Of a stretch of 12,251 nt of DNA, positions 6,329 through 12,251 are shown piece after piece; the first letter of the stretch is position 1, and every line of letters starts with the position of its first letter. A program made the translations under genes and the position numbers. Under the pieces are notes generated by a model. That model was not told where the DNA came from and did not search any database. It worked only from the letters and a program-made list of their open reading frames with translations. Source of the DNA: an uncultured Aquincola sp. (GTDB taxonomy: Bacteria; Pseudomonadota; Gammaproteobacteria; Burkholderiales; Burkholderiaceae); NCBI GenBank assembly GCA_937883885.1, contig CAKZXL010000457.1, positions 1 to 12,251 of the forward strand, read 5' to 3'.

Positions 6329-7303
6329 ATGAAGTACCTGCACGCCGTACTCGCCACGGCCGCCTTCGCCCTGCTGGCAACGCCCGCCGCCCGCGCACAG
6401 GAGTGGCCGGCCGCCAAGCCCATCACCTACGTGGTGCCCTTCACCCCCGGCGGCTCCACCGACATCGTGGGCCGCACCCTGGGCGCCAAGCTGCAGGAAG
6501 CGCTCAAGCAGACGGTGGTGGTCGAGAACAAGCCCGGCCAGGGCGGCGGCATCGGCGCCAGCTATGTGGCCAAGGCGGCGCCCGATGGCTACACGCTGTT
6601 CGGCGGCACCATCAGCACGCATGCCATCAATGCCAGCCTGTACAAGCACTTGAGCTACGACCCTGTGAAAGATTTCGAGCCGGTGGCGCTGGTGGCCTTT
6701 CTGCCCAATGTGCTGCTGGTCGACCCCAACATCGGCGTCAATTCGGTGGCCGAGCTCATCGCCTACCTGAAAAAGCACGAGGACAAGCGCACCTTCGCGT
6801 CGTCAGGCGCCGGCACCTCCACCCACCTGGCCGGCGAGATGTTTGCCGATCTCATCGGCCTGAAGCTCACCCACATCGCCTACAAGGGCACGCCGCCGGC
6901 GATGGTGGACGTGTCGTCGGGCCAGGTGACCTTCATGTTCGACCAGATGACCGCGGCGCTGCCGCTGCTGCAGGCCGGCAAGCTGAAGCTGCTGGCGGTT
7001 ACCACCGGCCAGCGCATCGCGCTGTCGCCCAACACGCCCACCATGCAGGAAGCCGGCGTCAAGGGCTTCGAGATGTCGTCGTGGCAGGCCGTCTATGCGC
7101 CGCGCAACACGCCCAGGCCCATCGTGCAGCGGCTGAACGCCGAGATCCGCAAGGCCCTGAAGACGCCCGAGGTGTCGGACAAGCTGGCCGGCATGGGCAT
7201 GGAAGTGGTGGGCGGCACGCCGGAAGAACTGGCCGCGCTGATGGCCCGCGAGATTCCGCGCTGGGGCGAGCTGGTGAAGAAGTCGGGCGCGTCGGCCAAC
7301 TAG
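6329..7303 (+). CDS. Bug-family (TctC-like) solute-binding protein in the dehydratase/aldolase operon
   Basis: This 324-residue protein starts at ATG 6329, with GGAG at 6318-6321. Its signal peptide is MKYLHAVLATAAFALLATPA followed by ARA|Q (cut after residue 23). The canonical Bug first loop VVPFTPGGSTD is at 35-45, followed by ENKPGQGGG, PDGYTL, STHAINASLYK and THIAYKG in place of the more common HVPYKG. It is likely a periplasmic receptor for the acid degraded by the two enzymes just upstream (inference from operon order). No TctA/TctB membrane genes follow, so transport would require a permease encoded elsewhere. Part of the gene is nearly identical to the Bug gene at 777-1778: 21 bases match at 6615-6635 and 1096-1116. 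Its TAG stop shares bases with the stop of the convergent MFS gene. Confidence 0.95.
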   Translation: MKYLHAVLATAAFALLATPAARAQEWPAAKPITYVVPFTPGGSTDIVGRTLGAKLQEALKQTVVVENKPGQGGGIGASYVAKAAPDGYTLFGGTISTHAINASLYKHLSYDPVKDFEPVALVAFLPNVLLVDPNIGVNSVAELIAYLKKHEDKRTFASSGAGTSTHLAGEMFADLIGLKLTHIAYKGTPPAMVDVSSGQVTFMFDQMTAALPLLQAGKLKLLAVTTGQRIALSPNTPTMQEAGVKGFEMSSWQAVYAPRNTPRPIVQRLNAEIRKALKTPEVSDKLAGMGMEVVGGTPEELAALMAREIPRWGELVKKSGASAN

Positions 7304-8508
7304 GCGCCGCGTGCAGGCGCGCCGGTCGACAGCAGCCGCAGCGCCACGACCAGCGACAGCGCCACCAGCACGGCGCCGGCCAGGTAGACCGCGGCCACGC
7401 CGTGCACGGCAGCGACGGAACCCGCCGCCGGCCCGACCACGCCGAGCGACAGATCGAGAAAAGCGACGTAGGCGCCCATGGCCGCGCCGCGCGCCTGCGG
7501 CGGCGCACGCCGCACCGCTTCCACGCCGAAGGCCGGAAACGCCAGCGAGTAGCCGAAGCCGGTGAGCGCTGCGCCCACCACGGCCTGCACCGCGCCGTCG
7601 GCGCTCCAGATCAGGCCCTGGCCCAGCACCTCCACCGCCACGCAGGCCAGCGCCACGCGCGCACCCCCCAGCCGGTCGGGCAGATGGCCGAAGCACAACC
7701 GGGCGGCCATGAAGGCCAGGCCGAAGGCGGTGAAGACCATCGAGGCTGCACCCCAGCCGCGCGCTGCGAACAGCAGCGCCGCGAAGGTGGTGATGACGCC
7801 AAAGCCCACGCTGCACAAGGCCAGGCCCATGCCGGGCAGCCACACGGCGCCCAGCACCCGATAGAACGGCGTTCGCTGCTGCGCCGCAGGCGGCGTGGAC
7901 CGCAGCGCGAACACCACCGGCAGCGCCACCAGCGGCAGCAGCGCCGTCGCACCCGCGATGCAGCTGAAGCCCCAGGCGCCCGCCAAGGCCACGCCGGCCG
8001 GGGCGCCGGCGGCATACGCACCGTACATCGCGATCCCCACCCAGGCCATGACCTTGCCGGCGTGCTGCGGGCCGACCAGGGCGACGCCCCAGCTCAGCGC
8101 GCCGGTGGTCACCAGGCTTTCGGCAGCGCCCAGCAGCAGTCGGCCCGCCAGCAGCATGGCCACGGCGGCCTGCGGGCCGGCAACCGCCTGCGACAGCGCG
8201 TAAGCGACGCCGGAGCCGGCCGCCAGCAGCAGCCCGCCCACCACCGCCCGGCGGGCGCCCTTAGTGTCGGCGAACGCGCCAGCCCAGGCGCGGGTGAGCA
8301 ATGCCGCCGCGAACTGGCTGCTCACCAACGCGCCGACGGCCAGCGGGCCCAGCCCCAGTTGCCGGCTCAGGTGCAAAGGCAGCACCGGCAAGGCCAGCCC
8401 GACGACGAGATAACCGATGAACACGGCCACGACCAAGGGCAGCAGCCGCAGGACGACCGGCACCTGGGCCGGTGCGCCACGCGCAGAAGAAGAATGCGAA
8501 GAGGACAT
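7300..8508 (-). CDS. MFS transporter, YfcJ/YhhS-like (UPF0226 type)
   Basis: This 402-residue, strongly hydrophobic protein is consistent with 12 membrane helices. It starts at ATG 8506-8508 with AGGAAA at 8515-8520 as ribosome site. MFS motif A is present in both halves: GAFADTKGARR (77-87) and GHLPDRLGGAR (274-284). Blocks such as GRLLLGAAESLVTTGALSWG (122-141), VGPQHAGKVMAW and LTGFGYSLAFPAFGVEAV closely resemble E. coli YfcJ/YhhS as I remember them. That subfamily is poorly characterised and has been linked to export of small molecules, including sugars. The divergent TetR gene is its probable regulator, an arrangement typical of inducible efflux pumps. It may be functionally separate from the catabolic genes to its left. 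Its stop codon (CTA on the plus strand, 7300-7302) interlocks with that of the Bug gene. Confidence 0.93.
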   Translation of the reverse strand: MSSSHSSSARGAPAQVPVVLRLLPLVVAVFIGYLVVGLALPVLPLHLSRQLGLGPLAVGALVSSQFAAALLTRAWAGAFADTKGARRAVVGGLLLAAGSGVAYALSQAVAGPQAAVAMLLAGRLLLGAAESLVTTGALSWGVALVGPQHAGKVMAWVGIAMYGAYAAGAPAGVALAGAWGFSCIAGATALLPLVALPVVFALRSTPPAAQQRTPFYRVLGAVWLPGMGLALCSVGFGVITTFAALLFAARGWGAASMVFTAFGLAFMAARLCFGHLPDRLGGARVALACVAVEVLGQGLIWSADGAVQAVVGAALTGFGYSLAFPAFGVEAVRRAPPQARGAAMGAYVAFLDLSLGVVGPAAGSVAAVHGVAAVYLAGAVLVALSLVVALRLLSTGAPARGA

Positions 8509-8533
8509 GCACTGTTTCCTGATGCGAGCAAAA

Positions 8534-8560
8534 GCTCATGACAGGCGCCAGAATATGAGC
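8534..8560. promoter_or_regulatory. Candidate TetR operator in the MFS/TetR divergent gap
   Basis: The 53-nt gap between the divergent start codons is packed with dyads: GCTCAT (8534-8539) pairs with ATGAGC (8555-8560) across 15 nt; GAGC-AAAA-GCTC covers 8526-8537; and ATGCGAG (8522-8528) pairs with CTCGCAT (8566-8572). The 27-bp element is in the size range of TetR-family operators and abuts the TetR start, which would allow autoregulation and control of the transporter. On the minus strand a TATTCT lies within it as a possible -10. Which dyad is used cannot be decided from sequence. Confidence 0.45.
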
Positions 8561-8561
8561 C

Positions 8562-9215
8562 ATGACTCGCATTGAAAACTCGCGTTCTGCCGGCGCGCGC
8601 CGCACGCTTCCGCAGCCCCGCAAGGCGCCGCGCCAGGCCCGCTCGCAGGCCATGGTGGAGGCCATCCTGGAGGCGACGGCTCGCGTTCTGGCCGAGCGCG
8701 GCTATGCCGGCACCAACACCAACCGGGTGGCCGAACGCGCGGGGGTGAGCGTGGGCTCGGTCTACCAGTACTTCCCGAACAAGGACTCGCTGATCACCGC
8801 CCTGCACGAGCGTCATGGGGCGCAGATGTACGCCGCCATCGCCGAGGTGCTGGCGGCCGAGCGACCCGACGGCCTGCGCGGCCATGTGCAGGCCATGGTG
8901 CGGGCGCTGCTGGCTGCGCACCGGGTGGCGCCCGAGCTGCACCGCGTGCTCGAGAAGGAGTTCCCCTTCTTCGATGCGCCACGCGAGCAAAGCGAAGCGG
9001 ACGGCGGCATCTTCCGGCAGGTGCACGGGCTGCTGCAGCTGCACCGCAGCGAGGTCCGCGCCGACGACCTGGCCCTGGCCACCTGGATGCTGCTGCAGAC
9101 CCTGGAGTCGCTGGTGCATGCGGCCGTGATCGAGCCGCCGCCCATGTTCAAGCCCGAGGCCGTGGAAGCGGCCATCGTGCAGGTGTTGATGGGCTACCTG
9201 ACCGCGCCGGCTTGA
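8562..9215 (+). CDS. TetR/AcrR-family transcriptional regulator
   Basis: This 217-residue protein starts at ATG 8562. The N-terminal DNA-binding domain covers about residues 25-75: RQARSQAMVEAILEATARVL as helix 1, then the helix-turn-helix TNTNRVAERAGVSVGSVYQY (51-70) and FPNKDSLI (71-78), a classic TetR signature. The C-terminal part (about 85-217) is the dimerisation/ligand domain and gives no clue to its ligand. The basic, Arg/Pro-rich 20-residue N-terminal tail is longer than usual. The start has a poor ribosome site (GAG only two bases upstream), so the true start could be later, but the next ATG (8652) would cut into helix 1. Divergent from the MFS gene, it most likely represses that gene and itself. 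It overlaps the convergent dehydrogenase by 22 nt at the 3' end. Confidence 0.94.
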   Translation: MTRIENSRSAGARRTLPQPRKAPRQARSQAMVEAILEATARVLAERGYAGTNTNRVAERAGVSVGSVYQYFPNKDSLITALHERHGAQMYAAIAEVLAAERPDGLRGHVQAMVRALLAAHRVAPELHRVLEKEFPFFDAPREQSEADGGIFRQVHGLLQLHRSEVRADDLALATWMLLQTLESLVHAAVIEPPPMFKPEAVEAAIVQVLMGYLTAPA

Positions 9216-10141
9216 CCGGACCGGCGCAGGCCGAAATGGCGGGCCAGCGTGTGCACCACGTGGTCGGCCATGGCGCTGCGGGCCTCTTCGGTGGCCGAGC
9301 CGATGTGCGGCGTCAGCACCAGCCGGCGGTCCTGCAGCAGCGCGGTGGGCACTTCGGGCTCGTGCTCGAACACGTCGAGCGCCGCGCCTGCGATGCGGTC
9401 GGCCGCCAGCGCGGCGATCAGCGCCGCCTCGTCCACCACCGGGCCGCGGGCGATGTTGACCAGGTAGCCGCGCGGCCCCAGCGCGTCCAGCACCCGCGCA
9501 TCCACCAGGTGATGGGTGGCGGGCGTCAGCGGGCAGGTCAGCACCAGCAGGTCGCAGTGGCGCGCCAGCTCGGTCACGTCGTCGTAATAGGGCCAGTCCA
9601 CCGGCTTGCGCGACGGGCCGAAGTAAGCCACCTGCGCCCCGAACGCGGCCATGCGCCTGGCAATGGCCAGGCCGATGCTGCCCAGGCCGACGATGCCCAC
9701 CCGCATGCTTGAGATCGACCGGCCCAGGGGGTACTGGCCCCGCTGCGGCCATTGGCCCGAGCGCACGTAGGCATCGGCATTCACCAGGTCGCGGGTCAGC
9801 GCCAGCGCCAGGCCCATGGCGGTGTTGGCCACATCGTCGGCCAGCACCTGCGAGGTGTTTTCCAGCGCGATGCCACGGGCCTTGACCGCGGCCAGGTCCA
9901 CATTGTCCAGGCCGGCGCTGTAGCTGGCGATGACTTCCAGCGCCGGCAAGGCCGCCAGCAGCGGCGCATCGACCCGCGTCTTGCGCAAGGCCATGCCGCG
10001 GATGCGGCTGCCATGCCGGGCCAGGACAGCCGGGCGCTCGGCCTCGTCCTTCGGCAGCTCCACCAGGTCGAAGAGCGCACGCAGCTCGGCGCAGGTGGCC
10101 TCGGGCAGTTCGGCGGCCAGCAGCACGCAGGGTTTGCTCAT
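9194..10141 (-). CDS. D-2-hydroxyacid dehydrogenase, NAD(P)-dependent (glyoxylate/hydroxypyruvate reductase type)
   Basis: I place the start at ATG 10139-10141 (315 residues), because GGAG at 10150-10153 sits 8 nt upstream. The longer reading from GTG 10148-10150 has no spaced ribosome site and overlaps the preceding Bug stop. Family features are the Rossmann motif VGIVGLGSIG (148-157, GxGxxG at 152-157) and the catalytic triad Arg232 (NIARGPVVDE), Glu261 (DVFEHEPE) and His279 (TPHIGSAT). The enzyme interconverts a D-2-hydroxy acid and a 2-keto acid in the cytoplasm. ASYSAGLDNVD (72-82) is typical of the glyoxylate/hydroxypyruvate reductase-like branch, but the substrate is not determined. 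It is the last gene of a leftward operon with two Bug genes, which suggests it acts on the imported acid or a derivative of it (inference). Confidence 0.93.
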   Translation of the reverse strand: MSKPCVLLAAELPEATCAELRALFDLVELPKDEAERPAVLARHGSRIRGMALRKTRVDAPLLAALPALEVIASYSAGLDNVDLAAVKARGIALENTSQVLADDVANTAMGLALALTRDLVNADAYVRSGQWPQRGQYPLGRSISSMRVGIVGLGSIGLAIARRMAAFGAQVAYFGPSRKPVDWPYYDDVTELARHCDLLVLTCPLTPATHHLVDARVLDALGPRGYLVNIARGPVVDEAALIAALAADRIAGAALDVFEHEPEVPTALLQDRRLVLTPHIGSATEEARSAMADHVVHTLARHFGLRRSGQAGAVR

Positions 10142-10146
10142 CGGCC

Positions 10147-11121
10147 TCACTCCGGCTGGATGCCCGCGCGTTGCGCCACCTGCGCCCAGCGCTGCATCTC
10201 GCTTTGAATGAAGCTGCCGAACTGCGCCGCCGTGCCGCCCACGGGCTCGATGCCGGCCGAGGTCAGCTTCTCGCGCACGTCGGGGGCGGCCAGGGCCTTG
10301 TTGACCTCGGCATTCAGCTTGGCGACCACCTCCTTCGGCGTGCCGGCCGGCGCCAGCAGGCCACCCCAGGTGCTGGTGTCGTAGCCCTTGATGCCGGCTT
10401 CTTCCATCGTGGGCACTTCGGGCAGCACGCTGGAGCGCTTGCTGGTGGACACGGCCAGCGCCTGCAGCTTGTGACCCTTGATCTGCGGCGCCATCGCGGC
10501 CACGGTATCGAACATCAGCGCGGTGCGCCCGGCGATCAGGTCGGGATGGGCGGCGGTGCTGCCCTTGTAGGGCACATGCGCCACGTCCACGCCCACCATC
10601 GACTTGAACAGCTCGGCCGACATGTGCGGCGCGCCGCCGTTGCCGCTGGAGGCATAGCTGGCCTGGCCCGGATGGGCCTTGAGGTAAGTCACCAGCTCAC
10701 CGACGTTCTTGACCGGCAGTTCCTTGTTCACCGCCAGCACCAGCGGCACCATGTGTGTCTGCACCACCGGCTCGAAAGACTTGAGGGTGTCGAACGGCAA
10801 CTTGCGATACATGCTGGGGTTGATGGCGTGGCTGCTGGCCACCAGCGCCAGGGTGTAGCCATCGGGCGCCGCCTTGGCCACCAGGTCGCTGCCCAGCATG
10901 CCGGCGGCGCCACTGCGGTTTTCCACCATCACCGGCTGGCCCCAGGCCGCCGCCAGCTTGGCGCCGATGAGGCGGGCCGCGATGTCGATGGCACCGCCCG
11001 GCGTGGCCGGCACGACGATGGTGATGGGCTTGGTGGGCCAGGCGGTCTGGGCCGGGGCGGTGGCGCACAGGGCGAGCAAGCCCACGGCCGCCACGCTGCG
11101 CAGCGTGCTGCTGATCTTCAT
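10147..11121 (-). CDS. Bug-family (TctC-like) solute-binding protein, upstream of the hydroxyacid dehydrogenase
   Basis: This 324-residue protein starts at ATG 11119-11121, with a strong AAGGAG (11128-11133) 6 nt upstream. The signal peptide runs to APA|Q (cut after residue 24). The first loop IVVPATPGGAID (35-46) has Ala for the usual Phe and Ile for Thr before the Asp. Then come ENRSGAAG, PDGYTL, SSHAINPSMYRKLPFD, HVPYKGSTAAHPDL, PEVPTMEEAG and APAGTPKEV, all standard for the family. It is the second gene of the leftward operon, 30 nt after another Bug gene and only a few bases before the dehydrogenase start. It should bind a carboxylate in the periplasm. Two Bug genes in series in one operon suggest two related ligands or a duplicated receptor (inference). 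Confidence 0.95.
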   Translation of the reverse strand: MKISSTLRSVAAVGLLALCATAPAQTAWPTKPITIVVPATPGGAIDIAARLIGAKLAAAWGQPVMVENRSGAAGMLGSDLVAKAAPDGYTLALVASSHAINPSMYRKLPFDTLKSFEPVVQTHMVPLVLAVNKELPVKNVGELVTYLKAHPGQASYASSGNGGAPHMSAELFKSMVGVDVAHVPYKGSTAAHPDLIAGRTALMFDTVAAMAPQIKGHKLQALAVSTSKRSSVLPEVPTMEEAGIKGYDTSTWGGLLAPAGTPKEVVAKLNAEVNKALAAPDVREKLTSAGIEPVGGTAAQFGSFIQSEMQRWAQVAQRAGIQPE

Positions 11122-11151
11122 CGGGTACTCCTTGCGATGGAACGGGTGGGC

Positions 11152-12147
11152 TCAGTCGGCCGTGATCTTGCGGCTCTGGATGATGCGGGCGTAGCGCTGG
11201 CGGTCGGCGTCGATGAGCCTGGCAAAGGCGGCCGGCGTGCCGGTGGCCGGCGTGGCGCCCAGGTCCACGAACTTGCGGTGCACCTCGTCCTGCGCCATCA
11301 CCGCGCGCACATCGGCGGCGATCTTCTCGGTCAGCTCTGGCGGCGTGCCGGCCGGCGCCAGCAGGCCGATCCAGGAGATGCTGTTGAAGCCCGGCACCAC
11401 CGTTTCCGAGAGCGTGGGCACCTCGGGCAGCGCCGGCACGCGTTTGTCGCCGGTCACCGCCAATGCCCGCAGCTTGCCGGCCTTCAGGTGGCCGCTGGCC
11501 TCGAACACCGTCATGAACGACAGCTGCACATGGCCCGCGATCAGGTCGGACACCGCCGGCCCGCCGCCGCGATACGGCACATGCACGATGAAGGTACCGG
11601 TGCTGTCCTTGAACATCTCGGCCGCCAGGTGCGGGCCTCCGCCGGCGCCCGAGCTGCTGTAGCTCAACTCGCCTGGCCTGGACTTGGCATAGGCCACGAA
11701 CTCCTTGGCGGTGCGCGCCGGCACCGCCGGGTTCACCATCATCGCCAAGGGCAGCTCGGCCACCAGCGAGATGGGCGCGAAGGCCTTGTCGGCGTCGTAA
11801 GGCAGCTTCTTGTACAGCGAAGGGTTGATGGCCTGGGTGCCCACGTTGCCCATCATCAGCGTGTAGCCGTCGGGCCTGGACTTGGCCACCAGGTCGGCCC
11901 CGATCTGCCCCGCGGCGCCGCCCTTGTTGTCGACCACCACGGTCTGGCCCCAGCGGCGCGACAGCTGCTCGGCCAGGATGCGGGCACCGGTGTCGGTGCC
12001 GCCGCCGGGCGGGAACGGCACCACCAGGGTAACGGCCCGCGCCGGCCAGGCCGCGGCGCCCTGCGCCAGCGCGGCCGGGGCGGCCGCCCAGCACGCTGCG
12101 GCGGCAGCGGCCAGCAGGGCCAGGGTGGCGAACGGACTGCGTTGCAT
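11152..12147 (-). CDS. Bug-family (TctC-like) solute-binding protein, first gene of the leftward operon
   Basis: I start this 331-residue protein at ATG 12145-12147, because AGGAG at 12153-12157 lies 5 nt upstream and the product then begins directly with a signal peptide (MQRSPFATLALLAAAAAACW, cut ALA|Q after residue 28). A 22-residue longer reading from 12213 adds a non-signal-like extension that runs through the leader and candidate promoter. The first loop VVPFPPGGGTD (42-52) is canonical. DNKGGAAG, PDGYTLM, GTQAINPSLYKKLPYD, HVPYRGGGPAVSDL, PEVPTLSET and APAGTPPEL follow. It is a periplasmic carboxylate receptor by family, with ligand unknown. It differs from the next Bug gene enough to be an old duplicate, not a recent one. 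Confidence 0.95.
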   Translation of the reverse strand: MQRSPFATLALLAAAAAACWAAAPAALAQGAAAWPARAVTLVVPFPPGGGTDTGARILAEQLSRRWGQTVVVDNKGGAAGQIGADLVAKSRPDGYTLMMGNVGTQAINPSLYKKLPYDADKAFAPISLVAELPLAMMVNPAVPARTAKEFVAYAKSRPGELSYSSSGAGGGPHLAAEMFKDSTGTFIVHVPYRGGGPAVSDLIAGHVQLSFMTVFEASGHLKAGKLRALAVTGDKRVPALPEVPTLSETVVPGFNSISWIGLLAPAGTPPELTEKIAADVRAVMAQDEVHRKFVDLGATPATGTPAAFARLIDADRQRYARIIQSRKITAD

Positions 12148-12159
12148 GTTGTCTCCTGC

Positions 12160-12171
12160 GGCCGATCGGCC
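12160..12171. promoter_or_regulatory. 12-bp perfect palindrome in the Bug operon leader
   Basis: GGCCGATCGGCC is a perfect palindrome lying immediately upstream of the AGGAG ribosome site of the Bug gene that starts at 12147. It could be a regulator site or an mRNA hairpin affecting translation. In such GC-rich DNA a 12-mer of this kind can also arise by chance. Confidence 0.3.
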
Positions 12172-12197
12172 TGCTGTTCTTGTGGGGTCTGCGGCGC

Positions 12198-12226
12198 AGT
12201 GTAGAAAGCGCATCGATCGCGGTCTA
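12198..12226 (-). promoter_or_regulatory. Candidate sigma70-type promoter for the leftward Bug-Bug-dehydrogenase operon
   Basis: On the minus strand, TAGACC (12221-12226) and TACACT (12198-12203) are separated by 17 nt, each matching the -35/-10 consensus at four of six positions. It would start transcription about 45 nt before the first Bug ATG. The flanking 12204-12240 is the AT-richest stretch at this end, and no gene is supported between 12148 and the window end. No upstream regulator is visible within the window. Confidence 0.4.
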
Positions 12227-12251
12227 AGGTTAAATTTGGATCGTTCAATAC

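Noticed and set aside
6403..8541. 712-codon plus-strand open frame running across a Bug gene and the MFS gene
   Set aside because: It spans two well-supported genes on different strands and shows no recognisable domain.
10142..10150. GTG start at 10150 for the hydroxyacid dehydrogenase
   Set aside because: There is no spaced ribosome site for it. ATG 10141 has GGAG 8 nt upstream.
10171..12204. 677-codon plus-strand open frame opposite two Bug genes
   Set aside because: The composition is the same low-information His/Gly/Arg-rich shadow type. Both minus-strand genes have signal peptides, ribosome sites and family motifs.
12148..12213. N-terminal extension of the last Bug gene to ATG 12213
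   Set aside because: It would place 22 non-signal-like residues before the signal peptide and run through the leader and candidate promoter. ATG 12147 has AGGAG 5 nt upstream.

Overview
The window is very GC-rich (about 70% by eye) and gene-dense, with strong third-position GC bias. It looks like a chromosomal or megaplasmid accessory-metabolism region of a betaproteobacterium of the order Burkholderiales (Comamonadaceae/Sphaerotilaceae-like). The main reason is the repeated occurrence of 'Bug' periplasmic solute-binding proteins (TctC family, tripartite tricarboxylate transporter type). Five of them lie in 12 kb, next to a CaiB-type CoA-transferase, a GntR/FCD regulator and an IlvD/Edd-type dehydratase. 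No tRNA, rRNA, insertion sequence, integrase or CRISPR array is visible.

Layout: (i) 1-2965 (+) is an apparent operon: a 5'-truncated Bug protein, a second Bug protein joined by a TGATG stop/start overlap, and a CaiB/BaiF family CoA-transferase. (ii) 2984-3724 (-) is a GntR-family FCD regulator. (iii) 3765-3782, between the regulator and the divergent operon, is a perfect 8-2-8 inverted repeat that is the likely operator. (iv) 3795-7303 (+) is an operon of an aldonate-type dehydratase (L-arabinonate dehydratase-like), an RraA-like class II aldolase with an intact aldolase motif, and a third Bug protein. (v) 7300-8508 (-) is a YfcJ/YhhS-like MFS transporter, divergent from a TetR regulator at 8562-9215 (+). 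(vi) 9194-12147 (-) is an operon read leftward: two Bug proteins, then a D-2-hydroxyacid dehydrogenase, with a candidate promoter at 12198-12226.

Proposed biology (inference): the centre is a small hydroxy/sugar-acid catabolic island. A Bug protein would capture the acid, the IlvD-type enzyme would dehydrate it to a 2-keto-3-deoxy acid, and the RraA-like aldolase would split that into pyruvate plus an aldehyde, all under the GntR/FCD regulator. The CoA-transferase and hydroxyacid dehydrogenase suggest two neighbouring modules for related carboxylates. No TctA/TctB membrane subunits are present, so the Bug proteins must borrow a distant permease or act as extracytoplasmic sensors. I see ordinary gene families in an unusual combination, not an entirely unknown system.
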